A stretch of DNA of 64,000 nucleotides from Platanthera guangdongensis (Eukaryota > Streptophyta > Magnoliopsida > Asparagales > Orchidaceae). Where the stretch lies: positions 77,230,564 to 77,294,563 of the forward strand of contig CM077166.1 of the NCBI GenBank assembly GCA_039583875.1, given 5' to 3'. A program made the position numbers and the translations under genes. Shown here one piece after another: positions 21,846 to 33,304 of this stretch. The notes beneath the pieces were generated by a model. The model was not told the DNA's origin. It was given only the letters and a program-made list of their open reading frames with translations, and did no database searches. Numbering within the stretch: position 1 is the first letter of the stretch; each line of letters begins with the position of its first letter.

Positions 21846-21856
21846 CATATTTATAG
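21846..21856 (-). promoter_or_regulatory. TATA box of C1 LTR
   Basis: The minus strand reads CTATAAATATG. It lies just downstream, in the minus direction, of the palindrome array at 21873-22250. Confidence 0.55.
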
Positions 21857-21872
21857 AAAGCAGAATTGAACA

Positions 21873-22250
21873 ATGCGCACGATCACGGGCGCACAACCAG
21901 TGGTCGTGCGCACTATATCCATTGATCGTGCACACTGGCATGGCAGAATAGGAAGAAGAACTGGGATAATGCGCATGAGCAGTGGTGCACGACCGATGGT
22001 CATGCACACTGTGTCCAATGGTCATGTGATTACCCCAGACAGGACTCCAGGAAAAGAGGAATCAATGCACACGATCAGTGGCGCACGACCGGTGGTCGTG
22101 CGCATTATGTCCAGTGGTCGTGCGATTACCCCAAGCAGATTCTGGAAATCAGGGTACATTGCACACGATCATCGGCGTACGACCATTGGTCGTGCACACT
22201 ATATCCGATGATCGTGCGCAGTATTCCTGCTTCCAAACGTCCCCAGAACA
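21873..22250 (-). repeat. About 97-bp tandem array of CGCACGA/TCGTGCG palindromes in C1 LTR
   Basis: Four diverged units of about 95-98 bp, each with CGCACGATCAGTGGCGCACG-like and GGTCGTGCGCAC-like halves that form inverted repeats, then a variable filler. The array lies immediately upstream of the minus-strand TATA box. Confidence 0.87.
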
Positions 22251-22469
22251 CGCACACGACCCCTCAACCCAGCACTGATATGTGTAGACATTCCAGACGA
22301 GCACAAAACGGAGTATAGAAAATATACACAACCACAGGCTTAAATGTGCACTTCCTATGGAAATAACGATAAGATGAAATATATACGATAATGAACTAAA
22401 AATGAAGTGAGTGCGTAGGAAAACTAGCCCAGATGAGTCCAAAAATAGGTATATAAAATGGACTCATCA

Positions 22470-22817
22470 ATGACCGAGTTGAAAAATCAATTGGCGCGGC
22501 CTGAACTAGACTATCTTGGTTGTCAAAGCCATTTACGCAATCTTTTATCAAGCGACCTAGATTCTAAATGGCGCGGACTGGTTTTCATTTACTAAAGGCA
22601 TTCATTAATCATACACATTTCAGATAACATTGAAATACAAGAAATGAACAATGCAAATACCAGAAGACGTGAACTGATCAAAATATCCTTTATATATTTC
22701 ATCAATGTCAATTACAGCTTTCAAAAAGTTCGCGGCCTCTGAACTCGAGTCCGACAATTTCTTTACGAAAATAAAAATAAAATACATCTTTTTAATCCGT
22801 CGATCTCTTGAGCTTCT
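22470..22817. other. Spacer between C1 and C2, nothing recognised
   Basis: 348 bp of unique-looking DNA between two LTRs. No ORF, repeat or RNA gene is supported. Confidence 0.5.
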
Positions 22818-23017
22818 GATGTGGATTACGACAAGTGTACCGGTCGCACAAGTAATATAAAATGGGGAGGCTTTCTCAAGTATCGATCTCTCAAGTAACA
22901 CATAAAGGTGGAGTTAATTTTGAGGAGGACTTGAGATTGAAGTCCTTAGGTCGGTGTTTACAAAGGGGGGATTTGATTGTTGCGGAAAAAGAAAGTAAAA
23001 CACTAATAAACTACTCA

Positions 23018-23265
23018 TATGCAATGTCGCTATGCAATGCTTCGCCATACGGATAGAAAAATACACGGGCAGCTATGCACCGAATCGCTAGATAGATAGA
23101 CGAGTAGGCTTGCGGATGAGGTGGTGAGAACGGCGGAATCCTATGCAATGCTGCTATGCAATGCTTCGCTAGGAAGATGGAAACTATGCGGGTCGCTATA
23201 CACCAAATCGCTAGGTGGATGGATGAGTAGGCTTGCGGATGAGGTGGTTAGAACGACGGAATGAG
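23018..23265 (-). repeat. 124-bp tandem duplication in C2 LTR
   Basis: Blocks starting TATGCAATGTCGCTATGCAA (23018) and TATGCAATGCTGCTATGCAA (23142) are followed by matching sequence through GTAGGCTTGCGGATGAGGTG. C1 has this region only once. Confidence 0.85.
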
Positions 23266-23863
23266 GGTCGTGAGCACCTCTTCGCTACGCACGCCACTAG
23301 CAATTATTAGTGCGTCATTGAGTGGTGGAGGATGGGTAATCGCGCACCTCAAGCAAATAACATTAATATAAAATCACATAGAAAAGATTGTACACAAACG
23401 TATAACAAATTAAGCACACTTCATCAAATACAAGAGATCAAACTACACTATTAACAACAAAAGAAGAAGAGAGAGAGAGCGAAATCGACCGGATCCGAAG
23501 CCTTGCTGAGGATTCATGGAAGGAATCTCCGGGTTTTCAATCCTCATCCTAGCTTGGTCCTCAACTGCTTCTGGGGTAGAGGAGGCTGTCACTAACTCCC
23601 AATTGACCCGTCTTCTTCATGTCACGATCCAGTGAAGCTGACACAAACACCTCCTAGCTTGATGGTGAAAGCTAGGTCAAACCCTTCTTGACGCTCAAGG
23701 ATGAAAGAGGAGGCCGAGGGGAAGCTACGACTTGAATTTGGCGTTGAAAGCTTTCCTGGAGCCCCTCCCTATGGTGGAGGAAGAAGGTGATCGACAGAAC
23801 CCTCCTCAGAGACGAAAACGGTGGAGAAAAAGTCTAGAATGCTGAATTAGTGTTGAACCTCCG

Positions 23864-23872
23864 AATTTATAG
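23864..23872 (-). promoter_or_regulatory. TATA box of C2 LTR
   Basis: The minus strand reads CTATAAATT at the place equivalent to the C1 TATA box. Confidence 0.45.
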
Positions 23873-23887
23873 ATTGTAGAAATTATA

Positions 23888-24160
23888 ATGCATACGACCG
23901 GTGGCGCACGACCAGCGGTTATGCGCATTATGTCCAATGGTAGTGCGTTTTCCACAACCAGAACTTGAAAAAATGGAGAATAGTGCGCACGATCAGTGGC
24001 ACATGACCAGTGGTCGTGCGCACTATTTCCTGTGATAGCGCGCATAGGCATGGAAGAATCGGTAAGAAAAATGGAATCAATGCACACGATCAGTGGCGCA
24101 CTACCAGTGGTCGTGCGTTAAGGAATCCACTGAGCGTGTGAGTGTAAAAGCGCACGTTCA
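23888..24160 (-). repeat. CGCACGA/TCGTGCG palindrome array in C2 LTR
   Basis: Three to four diverged units with GGCGCACGACCAGCGG, AGTGGTCGTGCGCACT and CACGATCAGTGGC blocks, in the same place as in C1. Confidence 0.8.
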
Positions 24161-24404
24161 GTGGCCCTTAGGCAAAAATGGGCCCCAAACCAACCACTGA
24201 TATGTGCAGACATTCCAGGCAATCACAATAAAAAGTACAATCAATAAAAGTAATAAAAATACACAACCACGGACGTATATTTGGACTTCCTATGAAAATA
24301 AAGATTAGAAGAAATATATATGATAACGAACTAAAAGTGAAGTGCATGTGACAAAAAACTTGCCAAGATGAGTCCGAAAATCAGTGTATAAACATGACTC
24401 ATCA

Positions 24405-24885
24405 CACACCCAGACTTACCTGTTTGCGCGTTTCGAGCAAACAAAATCTATTCAGATAGAGAAAATAAACTAGATAACATAGAAATTGAGATACAGAGTA
24501 CCATGGATTTCTAAGTATACAAAATAGTTTATACTTTTCACAACGCGTATCAAGATTTTATTACTACTCAAAAATAGAATCACGGTGAATCTTCCGGTCA
24601 CGCGTAGGGAGAAAGTACATATGCCACTCAGGTGAGCATTGCCAAAGACCGGGGCTCAGGATCACCACCAAAGAAATCCATCAATGTCGGGGACCATACG
24701 CTTGCCCATTCACACTCTCTCCACGGTACCAGTTCGACTCAAGCGTGAATACGTAGGACTTTAGGATAACAGATGGGTTTTGGGTTTCAGTGACGTAAAC
24801 AAAGATAAATAAGAAGGCTATGCACCTATCCCAAATGAGCTAGCATAAAAAAAGAGTTCATCTGCTAACAAAAATACATGCGGGT
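24405..24885 (-). other. C2 interior, non-coding, left of element E
   Basis: No ORF of note. The DNA continues at 47050 once E and one CGGGT copy are taken out. This suggests a large non-coding interior, as in non-autonomous LTR elements, though only part is visible. Confidence 0.5.
24881..24885. repeat. Left target-site duplication of E (CGGGT)
   Basis: CGGGT directly before TGTAAGACCC. The same five bases follow the other LTR at 47045-47049. Confidence 0.94.
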
Positions 24886-26173
24886 TGTAAGACCCCCCCC
24901 CTCCCGCCCCCATTTTTTTCCTTAAAAACATCGGGGTCTTAGGCCCAGAACCGCCGCTTTGCGGTGACAGCTTCAAACTCGGGAATATCATCACTATAAA
25001 ATGCTGATCCTGTCGACCAAATCGATCACAACTGTAGCAAAATAATAAGAGGAAAGTCCACAGAAATCACATATATATAGTAAATAATCTCCACGAAGGG
25101 AGTGTCCACAGATGTAATAAAAGTACTAAAACCTTGGGCTCATGCCCATTATATCAAGTTCTCACTACATATCTCTCATCGCAAAAGCAAAAATAATATA
25201 ACTACTAGCGATCAGGACTCACAGTCCCTGCCATCTGAACTCCTGTACTAGACTGCCCCATCTCTAAGCGTGCCGACCTCCGAGGCTGCTCCTCCATGCT
25301 GGGCTCCACGGTCCCCTAAAATGATGTGGTTCGAAAACTGTTAGTGTAAAAGACTAAGCCCTATCATCCCCTGCCCCTTCCGCCATGGCTCCTAGGCACC
25401 GAGCGGGGATGAGGAAAGGAGAGGACATGAAAGTGGAGAATAACAAATATAAGCAGGTGGCAGCGAAACTAATCTAGCAATTCTATGGTATATAAGACAA
25501 AATGAAGGTAAGAAAGACTGAAAAAGAAAGGTAACCTTAACTTATATGAAGACACCTGAGCCAAGGGATCTTTTGAAGGGCTCCTATCGTATAAAAAGTC
25601 CCATACCAGTTTATACAATAAGGTGTCAGTTTCTAGAAAGCATATATATATATATATAATACTGAATAAAAACCTTAACTTCTAAGCACGCTCGCACGTA
25701 CTTATAAATCAAGGGGTCGTTTTGCAGGGCCTATTGTATAAAGCATCCCATACCACTTATACAATAGGTGGCAGGTTATATGCAATGACTATGCTACGAA
25801 ATACAACTATGCCATAATGTGAACATGCAAGTGCAACTCATCCACTCGAATCTGTGTACACAGAGCTTTAGATCCCCCTTTCTGGAGCCGAACCTCCCAG
25901 GATACCTCCATAGTGGCAAACAGAAGCGGTGGGTTGGGCCTCGCCCACCTCTAAACCGGTAATTACACTACCAGTTAGACCTATCGTATGTCTCAATGCT
26001 AGTGCCCTAAGCGGAGCTCCTGCGTACTCATGTCGGCTGGCGCACCAGACTTTATTTGGCCAAGTGCTAAACCACACTTGTCGAGTCAACGTATTGGCGT
26101 CGGTGCATCGACCTTCCAATACCGTAGACCCACCAACTTATACCTTATGCAGACGCAACCTTATGTATCAGCG

Positions 26174-26306
26174 ACCGAGCCAAAGATCCATGGACCAACC
26201 CATCCGCCACAAGAACAACCGAGCCAAAGCTCACCGGGCCAACCTGCCCATCACAAACAACAACCGAGCCCAAGCTCGCCAGGCCAACCTGCCCACCATC
26301 AAATCC
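26174..26306 (-). repeat. 44-bp minisatellite in E 3' LTR
   Basis: Three units start ACCGAGCCAAAG or ACCGAGCCCAAG and share GGGCCAACCTGCCCA. The second LTR has the same set at about 43324-43456. Confidence 0.85.
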
Positions 26307-29229
26307 ATTGAGCCTACAGCCCGAGTTTCCCAACCTACCACCCCGATACATCGAGGTGAGTGAAGGTTAAACCCTAGATTTACTAGTTTCTCTTGCATTC
26401 CAATTTTGCCTACAAATTAGGTTAGCCCAGGGCTGCCCAAGGTATTCCCCGTGAAGGGCTCTCGAGGGCACTAAGAACTACGATGGGCTGAAGTCCAAAG
26501 TTCCCTTTCGCAATGCACTTATTATCATTGGTTGCTGCTCATTTTCCAAACCCTTAAATGTTATACTAGATCTAACCCTAGTGTATTTGACACTTCCTCT
26601 CCACGGGAAAGACGATCTTTCGTCGATCCTGAGCACCACCTAACACTAGCCAATCCAAAACTCTACTCATCCTAACTTCCAATGATGAACTCATTTTTAT
26701 TTATCGAAACCAACAAATAGTTATCCCAAACTCATGTGCCCAAATTCATATTCCAACCAAACTTCTGCAATTTTACTAAATGCAGACCAAGTTAAGCCAT
26801 ATGACATGTAAAATGAGAGGTACACCAAATAATCACCCAGTACTCCTTTAATAATTACTGGGGGGGATATTATGACATTTGTGGCCTAAATCCAGAAATT
26901 CACAATTTTCCTAATTATCTGATAATTATTTAATTAATCTAGTAAATCAAAAACCTAAGTTTGAACATGAAGTGCCCATTTGAGGCAAGTAAATGCTCTA
27001 CCAAATTTATGATAAATTCAAGATGATTATTTAGCACAGAATCCCATGTATCCCAATTTTTTAACAAGGTTAAGCCTCTGAATATAATTTTTGAATATAA
27101 CCTATTTTTATCAATTTAAGAGGAAAGTGCAACAAAAATATTTCCAAAAATTCTTAGAAAATTCAACGATTATTGTAAGGACATATAGATGCTCTAGGTG
27201 AAGTTTCATAATTTATCATCTAGTAATGATCTCTAAGAAAAACATTGAACAATTTTTCAAATCAATGAGCTTGTGAAGTAGATACTGCAAATATGTATTC
27301 CAAAAGTCTAATAAAATCATACATAAGCAATAAGGTCTAAAACCCCCTCTGCCAAATTTTCATGACCTTCCAATGGGCAGTGGGATCACAATGACCAAAT
27401 GATTAATTAGGGAAATCCAATGAGTTACAAAGGAAGTACTAAGATTATTGATCCAAAATTCCCAATTAAATTACTAGAGGTTCAATCTATCCTTATGACC
27501 ATACTACCCAAATTTCATTATTGTTCAAGGAGTTTTACTAACCTATTCTAGCACTAAAATGTTTGTGCCCTAAACTAGGGTTAGGGTTTTGTGGGGCCTA
27601 CCCTTTTGTAAATCCCCTAAGATTTTTACCAGAGGGCTTTATCTACCCTAGCACCCTCGCTACCAAATTTCAAGTTCATTCAAGGTCTTTTGACCTCATG
27701 CCCTTCACAAGGCATGAAACCCTTCCTTAGGGTTTGGTCTTAGATCTTAGGGCAAATCTATTCCAATCTACCCCATCTTCCATGGGGAGGTGCTAAAAGC
27801 CATGCCAAACCAGTGGCCCCAATTTCAACCTCTGTCGAGGTGATTTGGACACAAAAAAACCCCCAAAAGTGCACTTTTTGACAAAAATACCCTTATTATG
27901 GCAAGGCTAGAGTTTGCATTATTTCAACTCAAACCATCTCCAAATAAGATGAAATTTTAGCCATAGCCTTATGTTGACCCAAAGCACCACTCACCAAAAT
28001 TTGGGTAGTTTGGAGGTAATTTGGGCCCTAAATTAATTTACCATAGAGAAATTAAATAATTTCCAAAACTATAGAAATATTGAACCCCAAAAATCTAATT
28101 TTTGGACAGGACTAGATATGGCCTAGGGTGATTCCCTGTCCAAATTTCAAGTCATTTGCACCAGAGATGAAGTGTGGGCTCCCATTTTAATTTCTGCCTA
28201 GCCCTAGGTATAGACCCCACCAAAATGAGTGCCATGATCAAACAATGCATCCAAATTGGTTCAAACCAATTTTGAATTAAAATAGACCCATAAGGCTACA
28301 AATTGTATGTTGACCATTTTATCTGAATTAGCATCTAGGTATTTTTAATAATTAACATCATTAAATAGATATAGTGTGACAGTAATGAAATAAACATTTA
28401 ACATAACCTATAGTTTAATTTTACACATGCACGAATCTTGGCGCAGGATCAGACGGTGCCGGGTTATCTTCTACCTCTAGCCGACGATCCCGATTCACCC
28501 ATCCTGGAGCTTCTTCCAGCTGTCACAGCCGGCCATCCGGCCACCTCCCCGGCCGGCCACCGCCACCACCACCTCCGTTGAGGTGGTCGCTGTCACCAGA
28601 CGACGGCACAACCGCCAGAGGGCCTTTTTTCGGCGATCCCAACAAATCGATTTTCTCCAAAAAAACCAGGAAAATCGATCCACTGATCGAGCTCAATTGA
28701 GCTCGAACCTTGACCCTAATTAGTCCTACGATCTACCCATGGAAGTAGGAGAAGGGGACGACCTGTGTGGGTGGCTGAAGCCTTGCCGATCGCCGGATTG
28801 TCATGGTGGTGGTGGTGGTGGTCGGATTTCTGCAACTACACAGTGGACTTCCTTGGCTCCTTCAGGTAATGTGTGGAACTGAATCCCTGAAGTCCAGTGG
28901 AGCTTTTAAGGAGGAGAGATGGGGTTTTGGGTGGGTGTAGGCTGTCATGGCCATTAATGGCCCCTTAAGAGGATTTCATCCATGGTGGGTGGGGGATGAA
29001 GCATGGCTCAAACCAGTCAAAGAACAGCTGGTTGAAATGGGACTGCACTCCCCTTGTCCTAGTGAATTGAATGGGTGGTTGGGGAAGGGGAAGGATGAGC
29101 CCCAAAGTCTTTCCTCATTACTCCCTCTCTTTCTCTCTCTTTCATTTGGAGTTTTTTCTCTCTCCTACTCACCAAGCCTGAAATTTGACTTCTACCTAGC
29201 CTAATGGCAGCCCACATGTTCATTTCATC

Positions 29230-29720
29230 CACCAATATAAGGTTATCCCAGGTGAATTGGGCTTGAGCTTGAGTTAGCCAATTTGTGCTAGCTTGACCTA
29301 ATACTTGACTAGGGTTGACCTTGGTCAATTTGGTCTTTGAGGTTGCCACTACTGGGTCCTTGGTGACCAATTGGCCTCCCCTAAGGTCTAGGTAGGGTTG
29401 ACTTGGCCCTTTGGAGGTCACTTGACCCTTAATCAGGGCACTTTGACCACTTTAGGGCTAGAGTTGACTTGGGTCAACTTAGCCTTTTTGGTTGACCCCA
29501 ATGGGTCCTTGGTGACCCATTGGCCTCTCTATAGTGTTAGGAAGGTATGTGTGGGTCATCTTGGCTAAGGGAAATTCAATTGGCCCTGTGCAGGTCAGTT
29601 TCACCCATTTAGGGTTAGGGTTGACTTTGGTCAACTTAGCCTCTTGGGTGGACCCCAAAGGGTTCTTAGTGACCATATGGACTACCCAAGGTGTTATGAA
29701 TGTTGTAGTGGGGTCATGGA
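29230..29720 (-). promoter_or_regulatory. W-box (TTGAC) cluster in E LTR
   Basis: At least twelve TTGAC or GTCAA cores lie in about 490 bp, several as close inverted pairs such as TTGACCTTGGTCAA and TTGACTTTGGTCAA. They sit in three diverged direct repeats of about 150 bp that also share GGGTCCTTGGTGACC. TTGAC is the core bound by WRKY factors. The block lies near the minus-strand LTR start, so in U3. A regulatory role is inference. Confidence 0.6.
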
Positions 29721-29900
29721 GTCAATTTGAAGCCCAAATGTCAAACCTTAGGTCTGGTGATGAGGTTGTGCTATAGACAGACCAAGGTGATTTTCACCTT
29801 GGCCTTGTTCACGTGGTCCTTTGAGCTTCTGATGGTTTTGTCATGACCTAATTATGACAAAACAAAACCCTAGGGGTCTAGTTGTTTGAGGGATGTTACA

Positions 29901-30911
29901 AATCCCAATATATATATAAAACATTTCGTCCCCAAAATTAAGGTTAGGCCTACGGGGGTTTCTACTGAAATAAATAAAACTTGTAATCTGCTGCTCCATA
30001 CGTAGTGGAGCCCTCCTAAGAGAGGATATATGGAACACATCGTGCAGACTTGCCAGCTCCGGTGGCAGCTCCAGCCTATATGCCAAGGGACCGATCCGCT
30101 CCCGGATCTTATAAGGCCCCATATATCTTGGGCTGAGCTTCTTCTTCCGACCGCGTACCTGTGAAACCCCATGCATTGGTCGGATCTTCAATAACACCTG
30201 GTCCCCTACCTGGAACTCCATCCGATGATGCCGAGCGTCGTAATACTTAGTCTGTTGGCTCTATGCCTCTAGCATCATATCCCGTATCAATCTCACCTGA
30301 GCCTCGGTGTCCTCGACAAACTCTGAACCCAAAGCCTTTGGATCCTCATCCTGTATCCATGACAACGGAGACCTACACCTCCATCCGTACAGGGCCTCAT
30401 AAGGATCCATCCTTATGCTGGATTGGTAGCTGTTATTATATGAGAACTCGATCAGTGGCAATAACTTCTCCCAGGGATAACCGCGATCCAATATGCAAAG
30501 TCGCAACAGATCTTCCAAGGTCCTATTAGTGCGTTTCGTCTGCCCATCAGTCTGGGGATGAAATGTTGTACTGAATGTTAGCCGAGTGCCCAAGTAAGTC
30601 TGCACTGATCTCCACTCCCTGGACGTAAACCGTCCATCTCGGTCCGATACAATCAACCTGGGTATGCCATGATAACGGACAAACTGCTCCACGAACTTCC
30701 GAACCAACACACCAATCGAGTCATCCTTCCTGATCAGAATAAATCTGGCTACCTTCATCAGCCGGCCGATGATCACCCAAATCAAATCGTTCCCCATCCG
30801 CGATCGGGGAATCCCATGTATAAAGTCCATCACGATATCATCGAACTTCCACTCTGGCACTGGGAGTGGTTGCAATAATCCTGCTGGGTTTCTGCACTCT
30901 GCTTTCACCAA
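29901..30911 (-). pseudogene. pol: E integrase core and C-terminal module
   Basis: One minus-strand frame carries the core (DDIVMDFIHGIP, VSDRDGRFTS, HPQTDGQTKRTNRTL) and the GPY module (MGPYKIRERIGPLAYRLEL, HDVFHISSLRR). A TAG at 30261 splits it. The catalytic Glu of the QTE motif now reads Lys (QTKRTN), so the DDE triad is broken. After HISSLRR the tail is short and ends near the LTR with GDEMF (the DNA GGGGACGAAATG usual at this place). No chromodomain is seen. Confidence 0.88.
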
Positions 30912-31820
30912 CTAGCATGCCTCGCAATGGGTCACGAAGTAGGAGATATCCTTCTTCATGCCTGGCCAGTACATGGTCTTCTTCAGGTCCGCAGTCATCT
31001 TCGTAAATCCCGGGTGTACTGAATACCGACTGTAGTGAGCCTCCGTCATGATATCTTCCTGGACCTGGCCTCCCTCTAGTATGTAAATCCATCCTCTGAA
31101 ACACAATAGACCATCCCTCACCGAGTAATCCCCAGCAGTGCCTGCTTCTAAGGCCCGGAATATCAGCTCTAGCTGGGCATCCTGCCTCTGCCCATCTCTA
31201 ACTCGGTCTCGAATGTCATCGGGGGCAATCAACGATGCAAGGTACTCCCAGTACAGCTCAGGGTGATCCTGGAACACCAAGGGTACCTGCATCTTCTCTA
31301 ACATCTGGACCAAATCCAAGGTCATCAACTGCGTTCCTGCTCCAGGGTTTGCGGCCTTTTGGCTTAGCGCATCTGCCACCACATTTGCATTCCCTGGGTG
31401 GTAGTGCATCTCGTATTAGTAGTCTGCTAGAAACTCCACCCATCATCTCTGTCTGATGTTCAGCTCTTTTTGCATGTCCACATACCTCAAGTTCTCCTGA
31501 TCGGAGTAAATGTCGCAGTGGACGCCATACAAATAGTGTCGCCAAACGTTTAGAGCAAATATGACCGCTCCCATCTCTAAGTCATGAACTGGGTAGTTCT
31601 GCTCATGCTTCTTCAGCTGCCGAGAAGCGTATGCTATCACATGACCATTCTGCATCAGCACTGCACCCATGCCCTGGTAGAAAGCGTCGGTGTAGACCTG
31701 GAATCCTTCTTTCCTCGAAGGGACGACAAGTATAGGAGCCGAGGTGAGTCGATCTTTCAGCTCCTGAAAAGCCACCTCACATTGCGTGGTCCAGATAAAG
31801 GGCACATCCTTCCTCGTCAC
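30912..31820 (-). pseudogene. pol: E RNase H and integrase zinc finger
   Basis: The same frame continues. RNase H starts near [14 protein letters not shown], passes [20 protein letters not shown] and ends at [13 protein letters not shown]. The integrase zinc finger follows with H...H (SVHPGFTKM region) and CEAC. Stops lie at 30912 (TAG), about 31420 (TAA) and 31443 (TGA). Confidence 0.88.
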
Positions 31821-31853
31821 AGATGTGAGTGGAAGGGCAATACGAGAAAATCC

Positions 31854-32735
31854 TTAAATGAACTTTCGGTAGTAACCGGCAAGTCCTAGAAAACTCCACA
31901 CATCTGTGGCTGACTTCAGCTGTGACCAATCCCAAACTTCCTGAATCTTGGTCGGGTCCACTGCCAACCCAGCACCACTGATGATATGGCCTAAAAAAGC
32001 CACCTCCCTCAACCAGAACTGATATTTGCTGAACTTCGCATAAAGCTGGTGCTCCCATAGTCTCTCCAGGGTCAACATCAGATGTCGTGTGTGCTCCTCC
32101 TCTATCCTCGAGTAAATGAGGATGTCATCAATATATACAATGACAAACACATCCAGATATGCCTCAAACACCCAATTCATGAGGCTCATGAATGCCGACG
32201 GTGCATTCGTGAGCCCGAAATGCATCACGGTGAACTCGAATAGCCCATATTGCTATTGAAGGCAGTCTTCGGAATGTCCTCCTCCTGAATCCGCAGCTGA
32301 TAGTAGCCTGACCTCAAATCCAATTTTGAAAAGAAATGCGGCCCTCCAGCTGGTCAAACACCTCATCTATCCTTGGCAGTGGATAGGAATTCCGGACTGT
32401 CAATCGGTTCAGTGCCCGATAGTCGATGCACAATCTAAGTGTCCCGCCCTTATTTTTGACGAACAACATCGGGATCCCCATGGTGAAGAGCTTGGTCGGA
32501 CAAATCCGGCATCCACTAGTTCCTAGAGCTGGCTTCGAAACTCTGTCAGCTCCTTTGGGGCCATCTTGTAAGGGGCTTTAGATGTCGGCTTAGCCCCCTG
32601 TACTAGCTGTATCTGGAAATCCTGCTCCCGGTGCGGGGGTAGCCCTGGCAGCTTCTCTGGGAATATGTTGTCAAAATCTCGCACCACCGGGATATCCGAG
32701 ATGTAAACCTTGGCCATAGACATTTCAAACAGCAC
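31854..32735 (-). pseudogene. pol: E reverse transcriptase with frameshifts
   Basis: The active site YIDD lies at 32124-32135 in [13 protein letters not shown]. The fingers and palm N-terminal part ([29 protein letters not shown]) is in frame to TAG 32523. Between 32255 and 32500 the RT motifs jump between frames, with base losses near 32255, 32335 and 32480. The stop at 31854 is TAA where this family usually has Lys. Confidence 0.88.
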
Positions 32736-32753
32736 TTCATAGACTTCCTCCCC

Positions 32754-33170
32754 CTACAAGTGGGCCTTGACGGCCTGCACGGATGACAACAAGAGAGGGG
32801 GAATAGATATAATACCTTCGATGACGATGTAGGAATCCCCATGCCTCACAGTAATCCTCTTTGACATGCAGTCAATCTGAGCATGGTTCCCGTGCAACCA
32901 TGTCATTCCCAACATCAAATCAAAGACTGACATCTTCATGAGCGTCACTGGTGCTTCAAATATCTTTCCGCCGATCTCCGCTTCCATGTTGCAGCGGGCG
33001 GTGGTGAATAGCTCTGATCTGTATGGTAGTCGTATCCTCATCATCATGCCAGTGAACCGCTCCACGCCTTCCAGCCCTTCCACGATGGCTTCCGACACGA
33101 ACGAGTGCGAAGCACCCATATCGAACAGTGTATAGGCGGGCTTGCCGCTGATGAAGACTATGCCTGGGGT
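32754..33170 (-). pseudogene. pol: E aspartic protease, altered active site
   Basis: FDMGASHSFVSEAIV marks the active site, with Met where the family has Thr or Ser (DTG/DSG). The second block is FDLMLGMTWLHGNHAQIDC. A TAG at 32754 separates it from RT. The change ACG to ATG would fit one C-to-T event. Confidence 0.83.
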
Positions 33171-33304
33171 AGTTTAAAGTCTTAGAAATCTAATTATGGT
33201 TTTCTTTCCTAATTTATCAGTTCTATATCCATAACTCTAATTATCTAGGAAATAGAAAACTTAAAATTAACTGGAGTACCTGTGATCATGTGCTCCGAAT
33301 TCTG

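Larger units (their letters stand above)
20928..22469 (-). repeat. C1 5' LTR
   Basis: On the plus strand it runs from TGCTAAAGATC to GACTCATCA; on the minus strand it starts TGATGAGTCC. It is homologous to 22818-24404 and 51279-52686 over marker blocks such as CACAAGTAATATAAAATGGG, GAGGACTTGAGATTGAAGTC and ACCGGATCCGAAG. It has a minus-strand TATA box and an upstream palindrome array. No gene is seen. Confidence 0.78.
22818..24404 (-). repeat. C2 3' LTR
   Basis: It runs on the plus strand from TGATGTGGATTACGAC to CATGACTCATCA. It is homologous to C1 but clearly diverged, so it is a separate insertion. On the plus side it is followed by CACACCCAGACTTAC; read on the minus strand this gives GTCTGGGTGTG just before the LTR, a fair polypurine tract, so it is a 3' LTR. 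It has an internal 124-bp duplication, a TATA box and a palindrome array. Confidence 0.72.
24886..29900 (-). repeat. E 3' LTR (5015 bp)
   Basis: It starts TGTAAGACCC and ends GGATGTTACA on the plus strand. It matches 34596-34998 plus 42457-47044. It holds a 44-bp minisatellite, AT-rich DNA at 26500-28400, a GC-rich block near 28500-28720 and a W-box cluster near its minus-strand start. Short ORFs here are not conserved between the two LTRs and are not called. Confidence 0.93.

Noticed and set aside
24891..24912. Poly(C) runs at the E LTR ends as telomere-like repeats
   Set aside because: Simple C runs with no CCCTAAA periodicity; both LTRs have them at the same place.
26030..26363. Pro/Gln-rich ORFs near 26030-26363 and 43078-43503
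   Set aside because: They translate the 44-bp minisatellite of the E LTR and the frame is not kept between the two LTRs.
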